Shown here one piece after another: positions 1 through 8,836 of a stretch of DNA of 64,000 nt (positions are counted from its first letter, which is position 1; every line of letters starts with the position of its first letter). A program made the translations under genes and the position numbers. The notes beneath the pieces were generated by a model. The model was not told the DNA's origin. It was given only the letters and a program-made list of their open reading frames with translations, and did no database searches. Source of the stretch: RPQJ01 sp046347155 (GTDB taxonomy: Bacteria; Pseudomonadota; Gammaproteobacteria; Steroidobacterales; Steroidobacteraceae). Location: NCBI GenBank assembly GCA_046347155.1, contig JAXMGT010000002.1, positions 1,054,001 through 1,118,000 of the forward strand. The letters run 5' to 3'.

Positions 1-619
1 CGAGCCTGATTTCGTCCGACAATCCGGTGCGGGCATTCGACTGGGCCGCGAGGCCCCAGAACGGCCCCGGCAGTCGCGGGAACAGCAGGAACAGGGCAAG
101 CGCGAGCGGCAGCGACTGCAGTGCGAGCGCGCCCGTGCGCCGGGCCACGACCCGCCAGTCGTCGCCGGCCGTGCCGGCGTGCACGCGCACCAGCGCGCCG
201 ACCGTGAACAGCGTGCCGGCCAGCGCCCAGGGCAGCGCGACGATCCGCTGGTCGCGGAGCAGCGCGGCGTAGAACAGGAACAGCGCGATGAACACCAGCA
301 CCGTGAGGTCGCGCGCCGCGCGCGTCTCGAGGAGTTTCACGGCACCCATCAGCACGAGGAACGTCGTTCCGGCCTCGAGGCCGTTCAGCGTACGGAACGA
401 CGCGACGACGAGCACCGGCGCGGCGATCGCGATCGCGCGCCGCAGCCAGGCTGGCGGCAGTGGCCAGCCGCGCCGGTCCGCGCTCCATCGCCAGGCGATC
501 GCTGCCACGAGCACCAGCGTCACCCAGCCCGGCAGGCTCGTCGCGTGGACCGCGGCCGCCACCGCGAGTGCGCCGAGCACGCCCGCGAGTCCCCGGAGCC
601 GTGCCGGCGCGGCAGTCAT
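1..619 (-). CDS. TgpA-family transglutaminase-like membrane protein, N-terminal part only
   Basis: The first 206 codons of a membrane protein that runs off the left edge of the window. Hydrophobic segments lie near residues 11-25, 31-42, 62-75, 105-120, 128-142 and 165-180. The short motif FPRLPGPFWGL (180-190) followed by ARTGLSDEI is typical of the DUF3488 membrane region of TgpA proteins, which place a transglutaminase-like domain in the periplasm; that domain would lie outside the window. The ATG at 619 shares one base with the stop of the DUF58 gene (TGATG), so the two are translationally coupled. Third gene of a MoxR / DUF58 / TgpA set. Partial because of the window edge, not visibly broken. 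Confidence 0.85.
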   Translation of the reverse strand, partial: MTAAPARLRGLAGVLGALAVAAAVHATSLPGWVTLVLVAAIAWRWSADRRGWPLPPAWLRRAIAIAAPVLVVASFRTLNGLEAGTTFLVLMGAVKLLETRAARDLTVLVFIALFLFYAALLRDQRIVALPWALAGTLFTVGALVRVHAGTAGDDWRVVARRTGALALQSLPLALALFLLFPRLPGPFWGLAAQSNARTGLSDEIRL

Positions 620-1599
620 CAACGCCGGTCCTCCCCGTGCAACGCCAGTGCGTCGAGACATCGCTGCAGGTGCGCCGTGCCCAGGTTCGCCTCGACTTCG
701 AAGCCGGGCAGCCGGAGTCCCCAGGCCTCGCCGTCGTCGTGTGCGTCCAGCACCCAGCGCGTGAGCTGCGCGAGGCGCGACTCGGCGTCGAGGCCCTCGA
801 GGCTGTCCCAGTCGAACACGTGCGAGACGACGTCCGTGCCGGCCAGCTGGCGCACGTGCAGGCCCTGGCCGCGCGCGTAGGCCTTCCACGCGATCCGGCT
901 TCGCGGGTCGCCCGGCTGGTAGGGGCGCAGGCCCGCGAAGTCGTCGTCGCCGCGCGCGCGGTCCTGCGCGCCGCCGGTGTCGGTCCGCACACCCGGCGGC
1001 GGCCGACCGCGCTCCGCCGGACGCGGCCACGCGATGCACTCGTAGTCCGGGTGCAGTACGGCCCACGCGCGGAAGAGGCCGAGCGGGTGCCGGGTCGCAA
1101 TCATGCAGCGTTCGAGCGGGAGGCGTCCGCGGCGCAGGGCGGGCCGCGCGACCATTGCCTCGGCGGCTTCGCCCGCGCCGACGTCCACGACGTCCGTCGC
1201 TGTGCCGTCCGCGGACACCTCGAGTTGAGGCCGCGGGTGGGGCGAGCGGCCGTCGAGCCGCAGCCGGAATCGGACCTGCTGGCCGACGTGCGCCGGCACG
1301 GTCCCGAGCAGCCGCACCTCGAGCCCGGCCAGCGTCGCGTGGCAGTGGTGCATCGCGACGAGACCGAGGCTCGCGAGCAGGAACGCGAGACCGAGCGCGA
1401 GGTTGTTTCCGTAGTTGAGGCCACCCGCGACCATCGCCACGACCATCGCGGCGTAGGCGATGCCGAGCCGGGTCGGGAGGATGTAGAGCCGTCCGCGAAC
1501 GAGCCGGACCGGGTCCCGGTCGGGTCCCTGCCGCCGGCGGACCCAGGCGCCGATCCGGGCCTCGAGGCGTGCGCGCAGGCGGCGCGGGTCGGTCTGCAT
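619..1599 (-). CDS. DUF58 domain protein of the MoxR-associated operon
   Basis: A 326-residue protein with two hydrophobic helices near residues 44-62 and 66-84, then a soluble domain. The conserved DUF58 signature is visible about residues 218-241 as GLRPYQPGDPRSRIAWKAYA. DUF58 proteins pair with MoxR AAA+ ATPases and TgpA-like proteins; their biochemical role is poorly known and is often linked to cofactor insertion or to assembly of exported proteins. The ATG at 1599 is chosen because it lies 5 bases past the MoxR stop; longer in-frame starts would run back through the moxR gene. Its stop overlaps the TgpA start by one base. Confidence 0.87.
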   Translation of the reverse strand: MQTDPRRLRARLEARIGAWVRRRQGPDRDPVRLVRGRLYILPTRLGIAYAAMVVAMVAGGLNYGNNLALGLAFLLASLGLVAMHHCHATLAGLEVRLLGTVPAHVGQQVRFRLRLDGRSPHPRPQLEVSADGTATDVVDVGAGEAAEAMVARPALRRGRLPLERCMIATRHPLGLFRAWAVLHPDYECIAWPRPAERGRPPPGVRTDTGGAQDRARGDDDFAGLRPYQPGDPRSRIAWKAYARGQGLHVRQLAGTDVVSHVFDWDSLEGLDAESRLAQLTRWVLDAHDDGEAWGLRLPGFEVEANLGTAHLQRCLDALALHGEDRR

Positions 1600-1604
1600 C
1601 CCGG

Positions 1605-2540
1605 TCAGGGCACGGGCACCGAGCCGAGCACGTGCCGGCCGATCTCCCCAGCGTCCCGGAAGCGCGTCGCGTCGCGAGGCGCGAGCCGGTGGCCGACGAC
1701 GGCCGGGAGCACTGCCTGCACGTCCTCCGGCAGCACGCCCGTGTGGCGGTGCATGCAGGCCCAGGCCTGCGCCGCTCGCAGGAGGCCGATCACCGCGCGC
1801 GGCGACAGTCCCGCCTCGAAGTCGGCCGAATCGCGCGTCCATCGCGCGACCGCCTGCACGTAGTCGAGCAGTGCCGGCGAGGCGTGCACGCGCGGGACTT
1901 CGGCCTGCACGCGCAGGAGCTGCTGCGGCGAGAGCGACGGGCCGAGCGTCGACAGCAGGTCGCGGCGGTCGGCGCCCGTGAGCAGCTCGCGCTCGAGCGA
2001 CGGGGGCGGGTAGCCGAGATCGATGCGCATCAGGAATCGGTCGAGCTGCGATTCGGGCAGCGGGTAGGTGCCGACCTGGTAGGCCGGGTTCTGGGTGGCG
2101 ACCACGAAGAACGGCTCGCTCATCGGGTACGTCGTGCCGTCCGCGGTGACCTGGTGTTCCTCCATCGCCTCGAGCAGCGCGCTCTGCGCCTTCGGCGTCG
2201 CGCGGTTCACCTCGTCGGCGAGCACGAGCTGGGCGAACACCGGTCCGCGGTGGAAGCGGAACTGGCCGCTCTCCGGGTCGAACACCGACACGCCGGTGAT
2301 GTCGGCGGGGAGCAGGTCGCTCGTGAACTGGATCCGCTGGTACGTGAGCCCGAGCACCGCGGCGAGTGCGTGCGCGAGCGTGGTCTTGCCGACGCCCGGG
2401 ATGTCCTCGATCAGCAGGTGGCCGCGCGCGAACAGGCAGGCGAGGCCGAGCCGCACCTGCTGCTGCTTGCCGAGGATGATGCCGTCGAGCGCCGCGATCG
2501 CCGCGTCGATGCGATCGATCGCGACGTCGGGACCGCTCAC
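1605..2540 (-). CDS. MoxR-family AAA+ ATPase
   Basis: A 311-residue AAA+ ATPase. Walker A is GVGKTT in the context EDIPGVGKTTLAHAL (about residues 45-59), Walker B is VLADEVN (about 108-114), and sensor 1 is in VVATQNP. The family acts as chaperone-like ATPases that prepare partner proteins, usually those encoded next door, here DUF58 and TgpA. The start overlaps the end of valS by four bases (ATGA), so this operon is read straight out of valS. Length is normal for MoxR proteins and no key residue is missing. Confidence 0.92.
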   Translation of the reverse strand: MSGPDVAIDRIDAAIAALDGIILGKQQQVRLGLACLFARGHLLIEDIPGVGKTTLAHALAAVLGLTYQRIQFTSDLLPADITGVSVFDPESGQFRFHRGPVFAQLVLADEVNRATPKAQSALLEAMEEHQVTADGTTYPMSEPFFVVATQNPAYQVGTYPLPESQLDRFLMRIDLGYPPPSLERELLTGADRRDLLSTLGPSLSPQQLLRVQAEVPRVHASPALLDYVQAVARWTRDSADFEAGLSPRAVIGLLRAAQAWACMHRHTGVLPEDVQAVLPAVVGHRLAPRDATRFRDAGEIGRHVLGSVPVP

Positions 2541-5326
2541 GCCGTTGCCCCCGCGGACAGCGCCTCGAGGCGCCTGCGCTGCTCGGCTAGCTGCGCGAGC
2601 TGCCGTTCGAACTCGGCGATCCGGCCGCGCTCCTGCTCGACGACCTCGGGTGGCGCGTTCGCCACGAAGTTCGCGTTCGCGAGCTTCGCCGCGGCGCGGT
2701 CACGTTCCTGCTCGGCCTTCGCGGCGCGTTTCGCGAGTCGCGCCACCTCGCTCGACGGGTCGTCGACGAGGCGCGAGAACGGAGCGAGCACGGTGCGGCC
2801 GTCCGTGATCGCGATCGCGCAGGGCGGCAGGTCGGCTTCCGAGGCCACGACCGTCACGGACTCGAGGTTCGCGACCCGCGCAAGCGTGGGACCGAGCGCC
2901 TCGAGTGCCGCGGCGTCACCGGCGACGTCCGTCCGGACCCAGACCGGCGTCGCCCGGGAAGGCGGCACGTCGAGTTCGCCGCGGATCTGCCGGACGCCGA
3001 GCACGACCGCCTTCAGGGCGGCCACCTGCCGCTCGGCCTCGGGGTCGGACGGGAACGAATCGGCGCGCGGGTAGGGCTCGCGCATGATCGTCGCCCCGTC
3101 GCGACCGGCGAGCGGGCCGACGCGCTGCCAGATCTCCTCGGTGATGAACGGCATCAACGGGTGGAGCATCCTGAGCGTCCCCTCGAGCACCTCGACGAGC
3201 GTGCGGCGCGTGCCGCGCTTCTCGGCCTCGGCCGCCGTCGGCGACTGCAGCACCGGCTTCACGAGCTCGAGGTACCAGTCGCAGAATTCGTACCAGACGA
3301 ATTCGTAGGCGGACTGCGCGGCCAGGTCGAACCGGTAACCGGCCATCTGCTCGCGGACGGAGGCGACCGCGACGCCGAGCCGGCCGCGTATCCAGCGGTC
3401 GGCGACCGACGCCCGGGCCTCGCCCTCGAGTGCCGCGCGGTCCTCGCCGACCGACATCAGCACGAACCGCGAGGCGTTCCAGAGCTTGTTGCAGAAGTTG
3501 CGGTAGCCCTCGATGCGCCCGAGGTCGAAGCGGATGTCGCGGCCCATCGTCGCGAGCGACGCGAACGTGTAGCGGAGCGCGTCGGTGCCGTAGGAGGGGA
3601 TGCCCTGCGGGAACTGCTTGCGCGTGGCCTTTTCGATCGAGGCCTTCATCTGCGGCTGCATGAGCCCGCTCGTGCGCTTCGCGACCAGCGCCTCGAGGTC
3701 GATGCCGTCGATCAGGTCGAGCGGGTCGATGATGTTGCCCTTCGACTTCGACATCTTGTTGCCGTGCTCGTCGCGGATGAGCCCGGTGATGTAGACCTCG
3801 CGGAACGGCACGTCGCCGGCGAACTCGAGGCCCATCATGATCATCCGGGCGACCCAGAAGAAGATGATGTCGAACCCGGTCACGAGCACGGTGCTCGGGT
3901 AGAACGAGCGGACTTCCGCCGTGGCCTCGGGCCAGCCGAGCGTCGAGAACGGCCACAGCGCCGAGCTGAACCAGGTGTCGAGCACGTCCTCGTCGCGGCT
4001 GAGCGAAACATCGCGGCCGTGTTTCGCGCGTGCCTGCGCGCCGGCGTCCGCCTCGCTGCGGGCGACGTAGACGTTTCCGTCGGCGTCGTACCATGCGGGG
4101 ATCCGGTGGCCCCACCAGAGCTGGCGGCTGATGCACCAGTCCTGGATGTTGCGCATCCACTGGAAGTAGGTCTTCGCCCAGTTGTCCGGGACGAAGCGGA
4201 TGCGGCCGTCCTCGACGGCCGCGATCGCGGGCTCGGCGAGCGGCGCGATGCGCACGTACCACTGGTCCGTGAGCCACGGCTCGAGCACCGCGCCCGAGCG
4301 GTCGCCGCGCGGCACCGGCAGCGTGTGCGGCTCGACCTTCTCGAGCAGCCCGAGCGCCTCGAACTCGGCGACCACGCGCTTGCGGGCCTCGAACCGGTCG
4401 AGCCCGCGCCAGCCCTCGGGCACCTCGTCGTTCAGCGCCGCGTCGGCCGTGAGCACGTTGACGAGCGGCAGGCCGTGTCGCCGGCCGATCTCGTAGTCGT
4501 TGAAGTCGTGCGCCGGCGTGATCTTCACGCAGCCGCTGCCGAACGCCGGGTCGGCGTAGTCGTCGCCGATGATCGGCACGAGCCGGCCGGTGATCGGCAG
4601 GCGCACGTTGCGGCCGATCAGGTGCTGGTAGCGCTCGTCGGCGGGGTTCACCGCGACCGCGACGTCGCCGAGCATCGTCTCCGGTCGCGTGGTCGCGACG
4701 ACCACGTGGCCCGAGCCTTCCTCGAGCGGATAGCGCAGGTGCCAGAGGTGGCCCGCCTCGGGCTCCGAGACGACCTCGAGGTCCGAGAGCGCCGTGTGGA
4801 GCACCGGGTCCCAGTTCACGAGCCGCTGCCCGCGGTAGATGAGGCCTTTCTCGTGCAGCCGCACGAACACCTCGGTGACGGCCTTCGAGAGACCCTCGTC
4901 CATCGTGAAGCGGTCGCGGGTCCAGTCGACCGAGTCGCCGAGCCGGCGCATCTGCCGGCTGATCGTCCCGCCGGACTGGGCCTTCCACTCCCAGACGCGC
5001 CCGACGAACGCCTCGCGCCCGAGGTCGTGCCGCGAGCGCCCTTCGGCCTCGAGCTGCCGTTCGACGACCATCTGCGTCGCGATGCCGGCGTGGTCGGTGC
5101 CCGGCTGCCAGAGCGTCCGGTCCCCGTCCATCCGGTGCAGGCGGGTGAGCGCGTCCATCAGCGTGTGCTGGAACGCATGGCCCATGTGCAGCGTGCCGGT
5201 GACGTTCGGCGGCGGGATCATGATGCAGTAGGGCGCGCCGTCGCCGTCCGGGGCGAACCAGCCGTTCGATTCCCAGCGCTCGTAGATGCGCGCCTCGATG
5301 TCGCGGGGTGAGTAGCTCTTGTCCAT
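2537..5326 (-). CDS. valS: Valine-tRNA ligase
   Basis: Cytoplasmic class I aminoacyl-tRNA synthetase, 929 residues, that charges tRNA-Val and edits misactivated threonine. The HIGH signature appears as HMGH (residues 47-50) after PPPNVTGTL, and the KMSKS loop as KMSKSKGN near residues 520-528. The C-terminal 65 residues are a charged coiled coil (AKAEQERDRAAAKL and onward), the tRNA-binding arm usual for ValRS. The gene follows holC and a small unknown gene, the common proteobacterial order pepA-holC-valS. It ends in a four-base overlap with moxR. Confidence 0.98.
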   Translation of the reverse strand: MDKSYSPRDIEARIYERWESNGWFAPDGDGAPYCIMIPPPNVTGTLHMGHAFQHTLMDALTRLHRMDGDRTLWQPGTDHAGIATQMVVERQLEAEGRSRHDLGREAFVGRVWEWKAQSGGTISRQMRRLGDSVDWTRDRFTMDEGLSKAVTEVFVRLHEKGLIYRGQRLVNWDPVLHTALSDLEVVSEPEAGHLWHLRYPLEEGSGHVVVATTRPETMLGDVAVAVNPADERYQHLIGRNVRLPITGRLVPIIGDDYADPAFGSGCVKITPAHDFNDYEIGRRHGLPLVNVLTADAALNDEVPEGWRGLDRFEARKRVVAEFEALGLLEKVEPHTLPVPRGDRSGAVLEPWLTDQWYVRIAPLAEPAIAAVEDGRIRFVPDNWAKTYFQWMRNIQDWCISRQLWWGHRIPAWYDADGNVYVARSEADAGAQARAKHGRDVSLSRDEDVLDTWFSSALWPFSTLGWPEATAEVRSFYPSTVLVTGFDIIFFWVARMIMMGLEFAGDVPFREVYITGLIRDEHGNKMSKSKGNIIDPLDLIDGIDLEALVAKRTSGLMQPQMKASIEKATRKQFPQGIPSYGTDALRYTFASLATMGRDIRFDLGRIEGYRNFCNKLWNASRFVLMSVGEDRAALEGEARASVADRWIRGRLGVAVASVREQMAGYRFDLAAQSAYEFVWYEFCDWYLELVKPVLQSPTAAEAEKRGTRRTLVEVLEGTLRMLHPLMPFITEEIWQRVGPLAGRDGATIMREPYPRADSFPSDPEAERQVAALKAVVLGVRQIRGELDVPPSRATPVWVRTDVAGDAAALEALGPTLARVANLESVTVVASEADLPPCAIAITDGRTVLAPFSRLVDDPSSEVARLAKRAAKAEQERDRAAAKLANANFVANAPPEVVEQERGRIAEFERQLAQLAEQRRRLEALSAGATA

Positions 5327-5332
5327 CCGTGC

Positions 5333-5614
5333 TCAGGCGGTCCCGGTCGGTCCGCGGAAGTGTTGTTCGATGATGCCGGCGATCAGCGTGGGCAGTTGCT
5401 CGCGCAGCCGGTCGGAGACCTGCTCGAGCAGCAGCGCCTCCATCTCCCGGCAGGCGTTGTGCACGAGCTCGTCGGCGTGCTCGTGGATCGCCGCGACCAG
5501 GTGCGCCTCGATCTCGTGCAGGAACGCCCCGGCCCGGTCGCCCGGCGGAACCTCGTGCAGGCCGTCCTCGACGATGTCGGTCAGCACGGGGATCGTGTCG
5601 ATCGCGCGATTCAT
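5333..5614 (-). CDS. Small unrecognised protein between holC and valS
   Basis: A 93-residue soluble, acidic, helical protein starting MNRAIDTIPVLTDIVEDG. The ATG at 5614 overlaps the holC stop by four bases (ATGA) and the stop lies six bases before the valS start, so it is almost certainly translated as part of the holC-valS operon. It has no signal peptide, membrane helix or cysteine motif; the central part (residues 30-70) looks like one long amphipathic helix with repeated EALLLE and EIEAHL patterns. I do not recognise the family. Small genes at this location occur in other proteobacteria, so it may be a conserved orphan; a link to the polymerase chi subunit is only suggested by position. 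Confidence 0.75.
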   Translation of the reverse strand: MNRAIDTIPVLTDIVEDGLHEVPPGDRAGAFLHEIEAHLVAAIHEHADELVHNACREMEALLLEQVSDRLREQLPTLIAGIIEQHFRGPTGTA

Positions 5615-6075
5615 GGGTCGCTCCTCGCGGAGAGGTTGTGCGTCGCGGGCTCGAGCCCGGAGTCCCGGTAGGCGCGGAACCGCACCCGGGCGCGGCGCCG
5701 CGATTCCTCGTCGGCCGCGACGATCTCGCAGACGCGGGCGTAGCGGGCCGCGTCGGCGGGCGCCTCGCCCGCGAGGTTCACCAGCACGTCGCGGTGCGAG
5801 TCCGGCAGCGTGCCGGTGCCGATCAGCACCGGCGTCGAGGTGGCGAACGCCGGCTCCGCGGGCCAGGTGCCGTGCGGGACGAAGCTGCGGTCGCTGAAGG
5901 TCCACAGCAGGTCGTCGAGCTCGGCCGCCTCGGCCGGGCTCGCGGCACGCACCGCCACCCGCAATCCCTGGTCGTAGGCCTTTTCGGCGAGCCGACAGGC
6001 CGTCACGAGTCGCGAGCGGGCGTCGGCGGCGCCCAGCACGTAGAAGTCGACCTTGGTTGCGGCGGCCCCCGTCAC
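5611..6075 (-). CDS. holC: DNA polymerase III chi subunit
   Basis: A 154-residue chi subunit, the clamp-loader protein that links the polymerase III holoenzyme to SSB. Visible family features are the N-terminal KVDFYVLG strand, the CRLAEKAYDQGLRVAV stretch and the aromatic-containing DDLLWTFSDRSFVPHG segment near residues 59-74. A GTG start at 6075 is chosen because it overlaps the pepA stop (GTGA) and leaves 8 residues before KVDFYV, as in other chi proteins; the longer reading frame upstream is only shadow coding of pepA. pepA-holC-valS is a widely conserved proteobacterial order. Confidence 0.93.
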   Translation of the reverse strand: MTGAAATKVDFYVLGAADARSRLVTACRLAEKAYDQGLRVAVRAASPAEAAELDDLLWTFSDRSFVPHGTWPAEPAFATSTPVLIGTGTLPDSHRDVLVNLAGEAPADAARYARVCEIVAADEESRRRARVRFRAYRDSGLEPATHNLSARSDP

Positions 6076-7562
6076 GATGCGCCGCGGTGGATCAGGTAGT
6101 CGACGAGCAGCGGGACCGGGCGACCGGTGCTGCCCTTCTGTGCGCCGCCGAGCCACGCCGTGCCGGCGATGTCGAGGTGCGCCCAGCGCAGGCCGTCGGT
6201 GAACTTCGCGAGGAAGCAGGCCGCCGTGATCGCGCCACCCTCGCGACCGCACGCGTTCTGGAAGTCCGCGAAGTTGCTCTTCAGCTGGTCGTGGTATTCC
6301 TCGGCCATCGGCATGTGCCAAGCGCGGTCCTCGGCGCGACGACCGGCCTCCTCGAGTTCGGCGGCGAGTTCGTCGTCGTTGCTCATCACGGCCGAGAGGT
6401 GCGCGCCGAGGGCGATCACGCAGGCGCCCGTGAGCGTGGCAATGTCGATCACGACGGATGGCTTGAAGCGGCGGGCGTAGGTCAGCGCGTCGCAGAGGAT
6501 CAGCCGGCCCTCGGCGTCGGTGTTGATCACCTCGATCGTCTGGCCCGACATGCTGCGCACGACGTCGCCCGGCTTCGTCGCGCGGCCGCTCGGCATGTTC
6601 TCGCAGGCCGGGATCACGCCGACGATGTTGACCGGCAGGCCGATCTCGGCGGCCGCCTTGATGGCGCCGAGCACGCTCGCGGCGCCCGTCATGTCGAACT
6701 TCATCTCGTCCATGCCCACCGGGTCCTTGAGCGAGATGCCGCCGCTGTCGAACGTGACGCCCTTGCCGACGAGCGCGACCGGCGCCTGGCGCGGCCCGCC
6801 GCCGTTGTAGCGCAGCACGACCAGTCGCGCCGGTTCGTCGGTGCCCGCGGTGACCGACAGGAACGATCCCATCTTGAGCCGGCGCAGTTCCGGCTCGCCG
6901 AGCACCTGGACCCGGATGCCCCGGTACTCGCGCGCGAGTTCGCGTGCGCGCTGGGCGATGTGGCTCGGCGTGCAGACGTTGGCGGGCAGGTTCGCGAGGT
7001 CGCGGGTGAGCGCGCTGCCGAGCGCGATGCCGCGGCCGTGCGCGAGCCCGCGCTCGGCCTCGCGCACCTCGCTCTTCGAGGCGACCGCGACGCCGAACGA
7101 GCGCAACGCCGGCGCCGGCGCCGGCCGCGTGCTGCGGATCGCGGGCACGCGGTAGAGCGCATGGCCCACGGATTCCGCGGCGAGCCGGGCCCGGTAGTAG
7201 GTGTCCGTGTGCGCGACCGGTTCGAGCGAGAGGTAGCTCACGGCGTCGCGGGCGCCCGAGCGGGCGACGGCCGAGGCCGCGGCGCGAAGCGCCTTCTTGT
7301 ACCCCTTGCGGTCGAGCCTGTCCTTGCGTCCGAGGCCCACGAGAAGCACCCGGCCCGCCGGGCCGCCGTCCACGTCGAGCAGCGTCGTCTCGCCGGCCTT
7401 GCCGCGCAGGTCACCGCGCTTCGCGAGGCGGGCGATCCGTCCCCCGAGCTTCGCGTCGAGTTGGCCGGCCGCGGCACCGAGGGTGCCGGATTCGTAGATG
7501 CCCACGATCGCGCAGTCCGTGCGGCTGCGGGCAGGCGATCCGCTCACGACGTTGAATCGCAT
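6072..7562 (-). CDS. pepA: Leucyl aminopeptidase (cytosol aminopeptidase, M17)
   Basis: A 496-residue dinuclear-zinc aminopeptidase that removes N-terminal residues from peptides in the cytoplasm; the E. coli homologue also binds DNA in Xer recombination. The metal-site signature NTDAEGRL is at about residues 346-353, and GKGVTFDSGGISLK, which includes a catalytic lysine and a metal-binding aspartate, is near 264-277. The ATG at 7562 is preceded by AAGGGAATAAGA, a good ribosome site. It faces lptF divergently across 184 bases, so both probably start from that region. Confidence 0.97.
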   Translation of the reverse strand: MRFNVVSGSPARSRTDCAIVGIYESGTLGAAAGQLDAKLGGRIARLAKRGDLRGKAGETTLLDVDGGPAGRVLLVGLGRKDRLDRKGYKKALRAAASAVARSGARDAVSYLSLEPVAHTDTYYRARLAAESVGHALYRVPAIRSTRPAPAPALRSFGVAVASKSEVREAERGLAHGRGIALGSALTRDLANLPANVCTPSHIAQRARELAREYRGIRVQVLGEPELRRLKMGSFLSVTAGTDEPARLVVLRYNGGGPRQAPVALVGKGVTFDSGGISLKDPVGMDEMKFDMTGAASVLGAIKAAAEIGLPVNIVGVIPACENMPSGRATKPGDVVRSMSGQTIEVINTDAEGRLILCDALTYARRFKPSVVIDIATLTGACVIALGAHLSAVMSNDDELAAELEEAGRRAEDRAWHMPMAEEYHDQLKSNFADFQNACGREGGAITAACFLAKFTDGLRWAHLDIAGTAWLGGAQKGSTGRPVPLLVDYLIHRGAS

Positions 7563-7746
7563 TCTTATTCCCTTTTTGGTCGAGCGTCAGGTCCCTGGGT
7601 TCACGGGGGCCACGCGCCCGGCTGGTGGCCGGGCTCGGGCGACCGCTACACTTGCCCGGTGCCGCCGGACTCGGGAGCGCCGGGGCTGGCCCGGCCCGCG
7701 CCGACGGACGCCGGAGTCTACCGTTTCCCGCTCGGAGCCGCGACCT

Positions 7747-8835
7747 GTGCTCAACCGGCTGGACCGCTACCTGCTGCGCGAGGTGACCTGGACGTTCGTC
7801 GCGGTCACGGGCGTGCTGCTGATGGTCCTGCTGTCGAACCAGCTCGCCCGGGTGCTCGGCCAGGCGGTGCAGAACGGGTTCCCAGGCTCGGTCGTCCTGA
7901 GCCTGATCGGCCTCACGACGCTGCAGCAGCTCACGGTGCTGGTGCCGATCGGCCTCTACCTGGGCGTCGTGCTCGCGCTCGGGCGCCTGTACCACGAGAG
8001 CGAGATGACGGCGATGGCCGCCTGCGGCGTCGGAACGGCCGGGGTCTATCGCCCGGTCGCCGTGGTTTCGATCATCGTCGCGGTGCTGCTCGGCGTCCTC
8101 TCGTACCGGGTCGTGCCGGCGGCCGGGCAACGCGCGCAGGACCTGCGCGTCCAGGCGTTGCGCGCGGCGCAGTTCGGTGCGCTGGAGCCCGGGCGGTTCC
8201 GCACGTTTGCCGGCGGCGACGTGGTCTTCTACGCCGAGAAGGTGCGGGACGACGGGCAGCTCGAGGGCGTGTTCGTGCAGCGGCGCATCGGCGACCGCGT
8301 CGAAATCGCGGTCGCGGACCGGGCCGAGCAGCGTGGCGCGGGCCAGGCCGAGCAGCTCTTCGTGCTCCATTCCGGCCGGCGCTACGAGGGCGTGCCGGGC
8401 GAGCTCGAATGGCGCGAGGTTGATTTCCGGGAGCACGGGATACCGGTGCGCCTGCCCGACGTGAAGTCGAAGAGCGACAAGCTGTCGCTCAAGCCGACGG
8501 CCGAGCTGATCGGCTCGGGCCAGGCGGCCGACCGCTCGGAACTCGCGTGGCGCACGGCCGTGCCCGTGATGGCCCTCGCGCTCGCGTTCCTCGCCGTCCC
8601 GCTCTCGAAGCTGCGCCCGCGGCAGGGGCGATTCGCGCGCGTGGGGTACGCGGTGCTCGCGTACTTCGCCTACTCGAACCTAGTGGCCGCGGTGCGCGTG
8701 TGGATCGAGAAGGGCAGCGCGGGCGGGGCGCTCGGGATGTGGTGGGTCCACCTGCTGCCCGTGTGCCTCGCGGCATTCCTGATCTGGCGCGACGAGCGGC
8801 CCGGACCGCTGTGGCGCCGCGGCCGGGGAGGCTGA
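7747..8835 (+). CDS. lptF: LPS export ABC transporter permease LptF
   Basis: A 362-residue inner-membrane permease of the LptB2FG complex, which extracts lipopolysaccharide from the inner membrane and passes it to the LptC-A-D bridge. Membrane helices lie near residues 12-32, 48-70 and 95-115, then a periplasmic beta domain, then three more helices from about 275. The GTG start at 7747 gives LNRLDRYLLREV, the usual LptF N-terminus; the reading frame is open further upstream but that part looks unlike protein. lptG follows after one base. Upstream, TACACT at 7647-7652 is a possible -10 element, though no good -35 was found. Confidence 0.94.
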   Translation: MLNRLDRYLLREVTWTFVAVTGVLLMVLLSNQLARVLGQAVQNGFPGSVVLSLIGLTTLQQLTVLVPIGLYLGVVLALGRLYHESEMTAMAACGVGTAGVYRPVAVVSIIVAVLLGVLSYRVVPAAGQRAQDLRVQALRAAQFGALEPGRFRTFAGGDVVFYAEKVRDDGQLEGVFVQRRIGDRVEIAVADRAEQRGAGQAEQLFVLHSGRRYEGVPGELEWREVDFREHGIPVRLPDVKSKSDKLSLKPTAELIGSGQAADRSELAWRTAVPVMALALAFLAVPLSKLRPRQGRFARVGYAVLAYFAYSNLVAAVRVWIEKGSAGGALGMWWVHLLPVCLAAFLIWRDERPGPLWRRGRGG

Positions 8836-8836
8836 G

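Noticed and set aside
2916..5311. Long open frames opposite or out of frame with valS (690 and 716 codons)
   Set aside because: They lie wholly over a certain valS gene, are rich in Arg, Ala, Pro and Gly, and show no fold. High GC makes stops rare in the other frames; the same holds for many long frames over pepA, mutL, rnr, dnaB and sppA.
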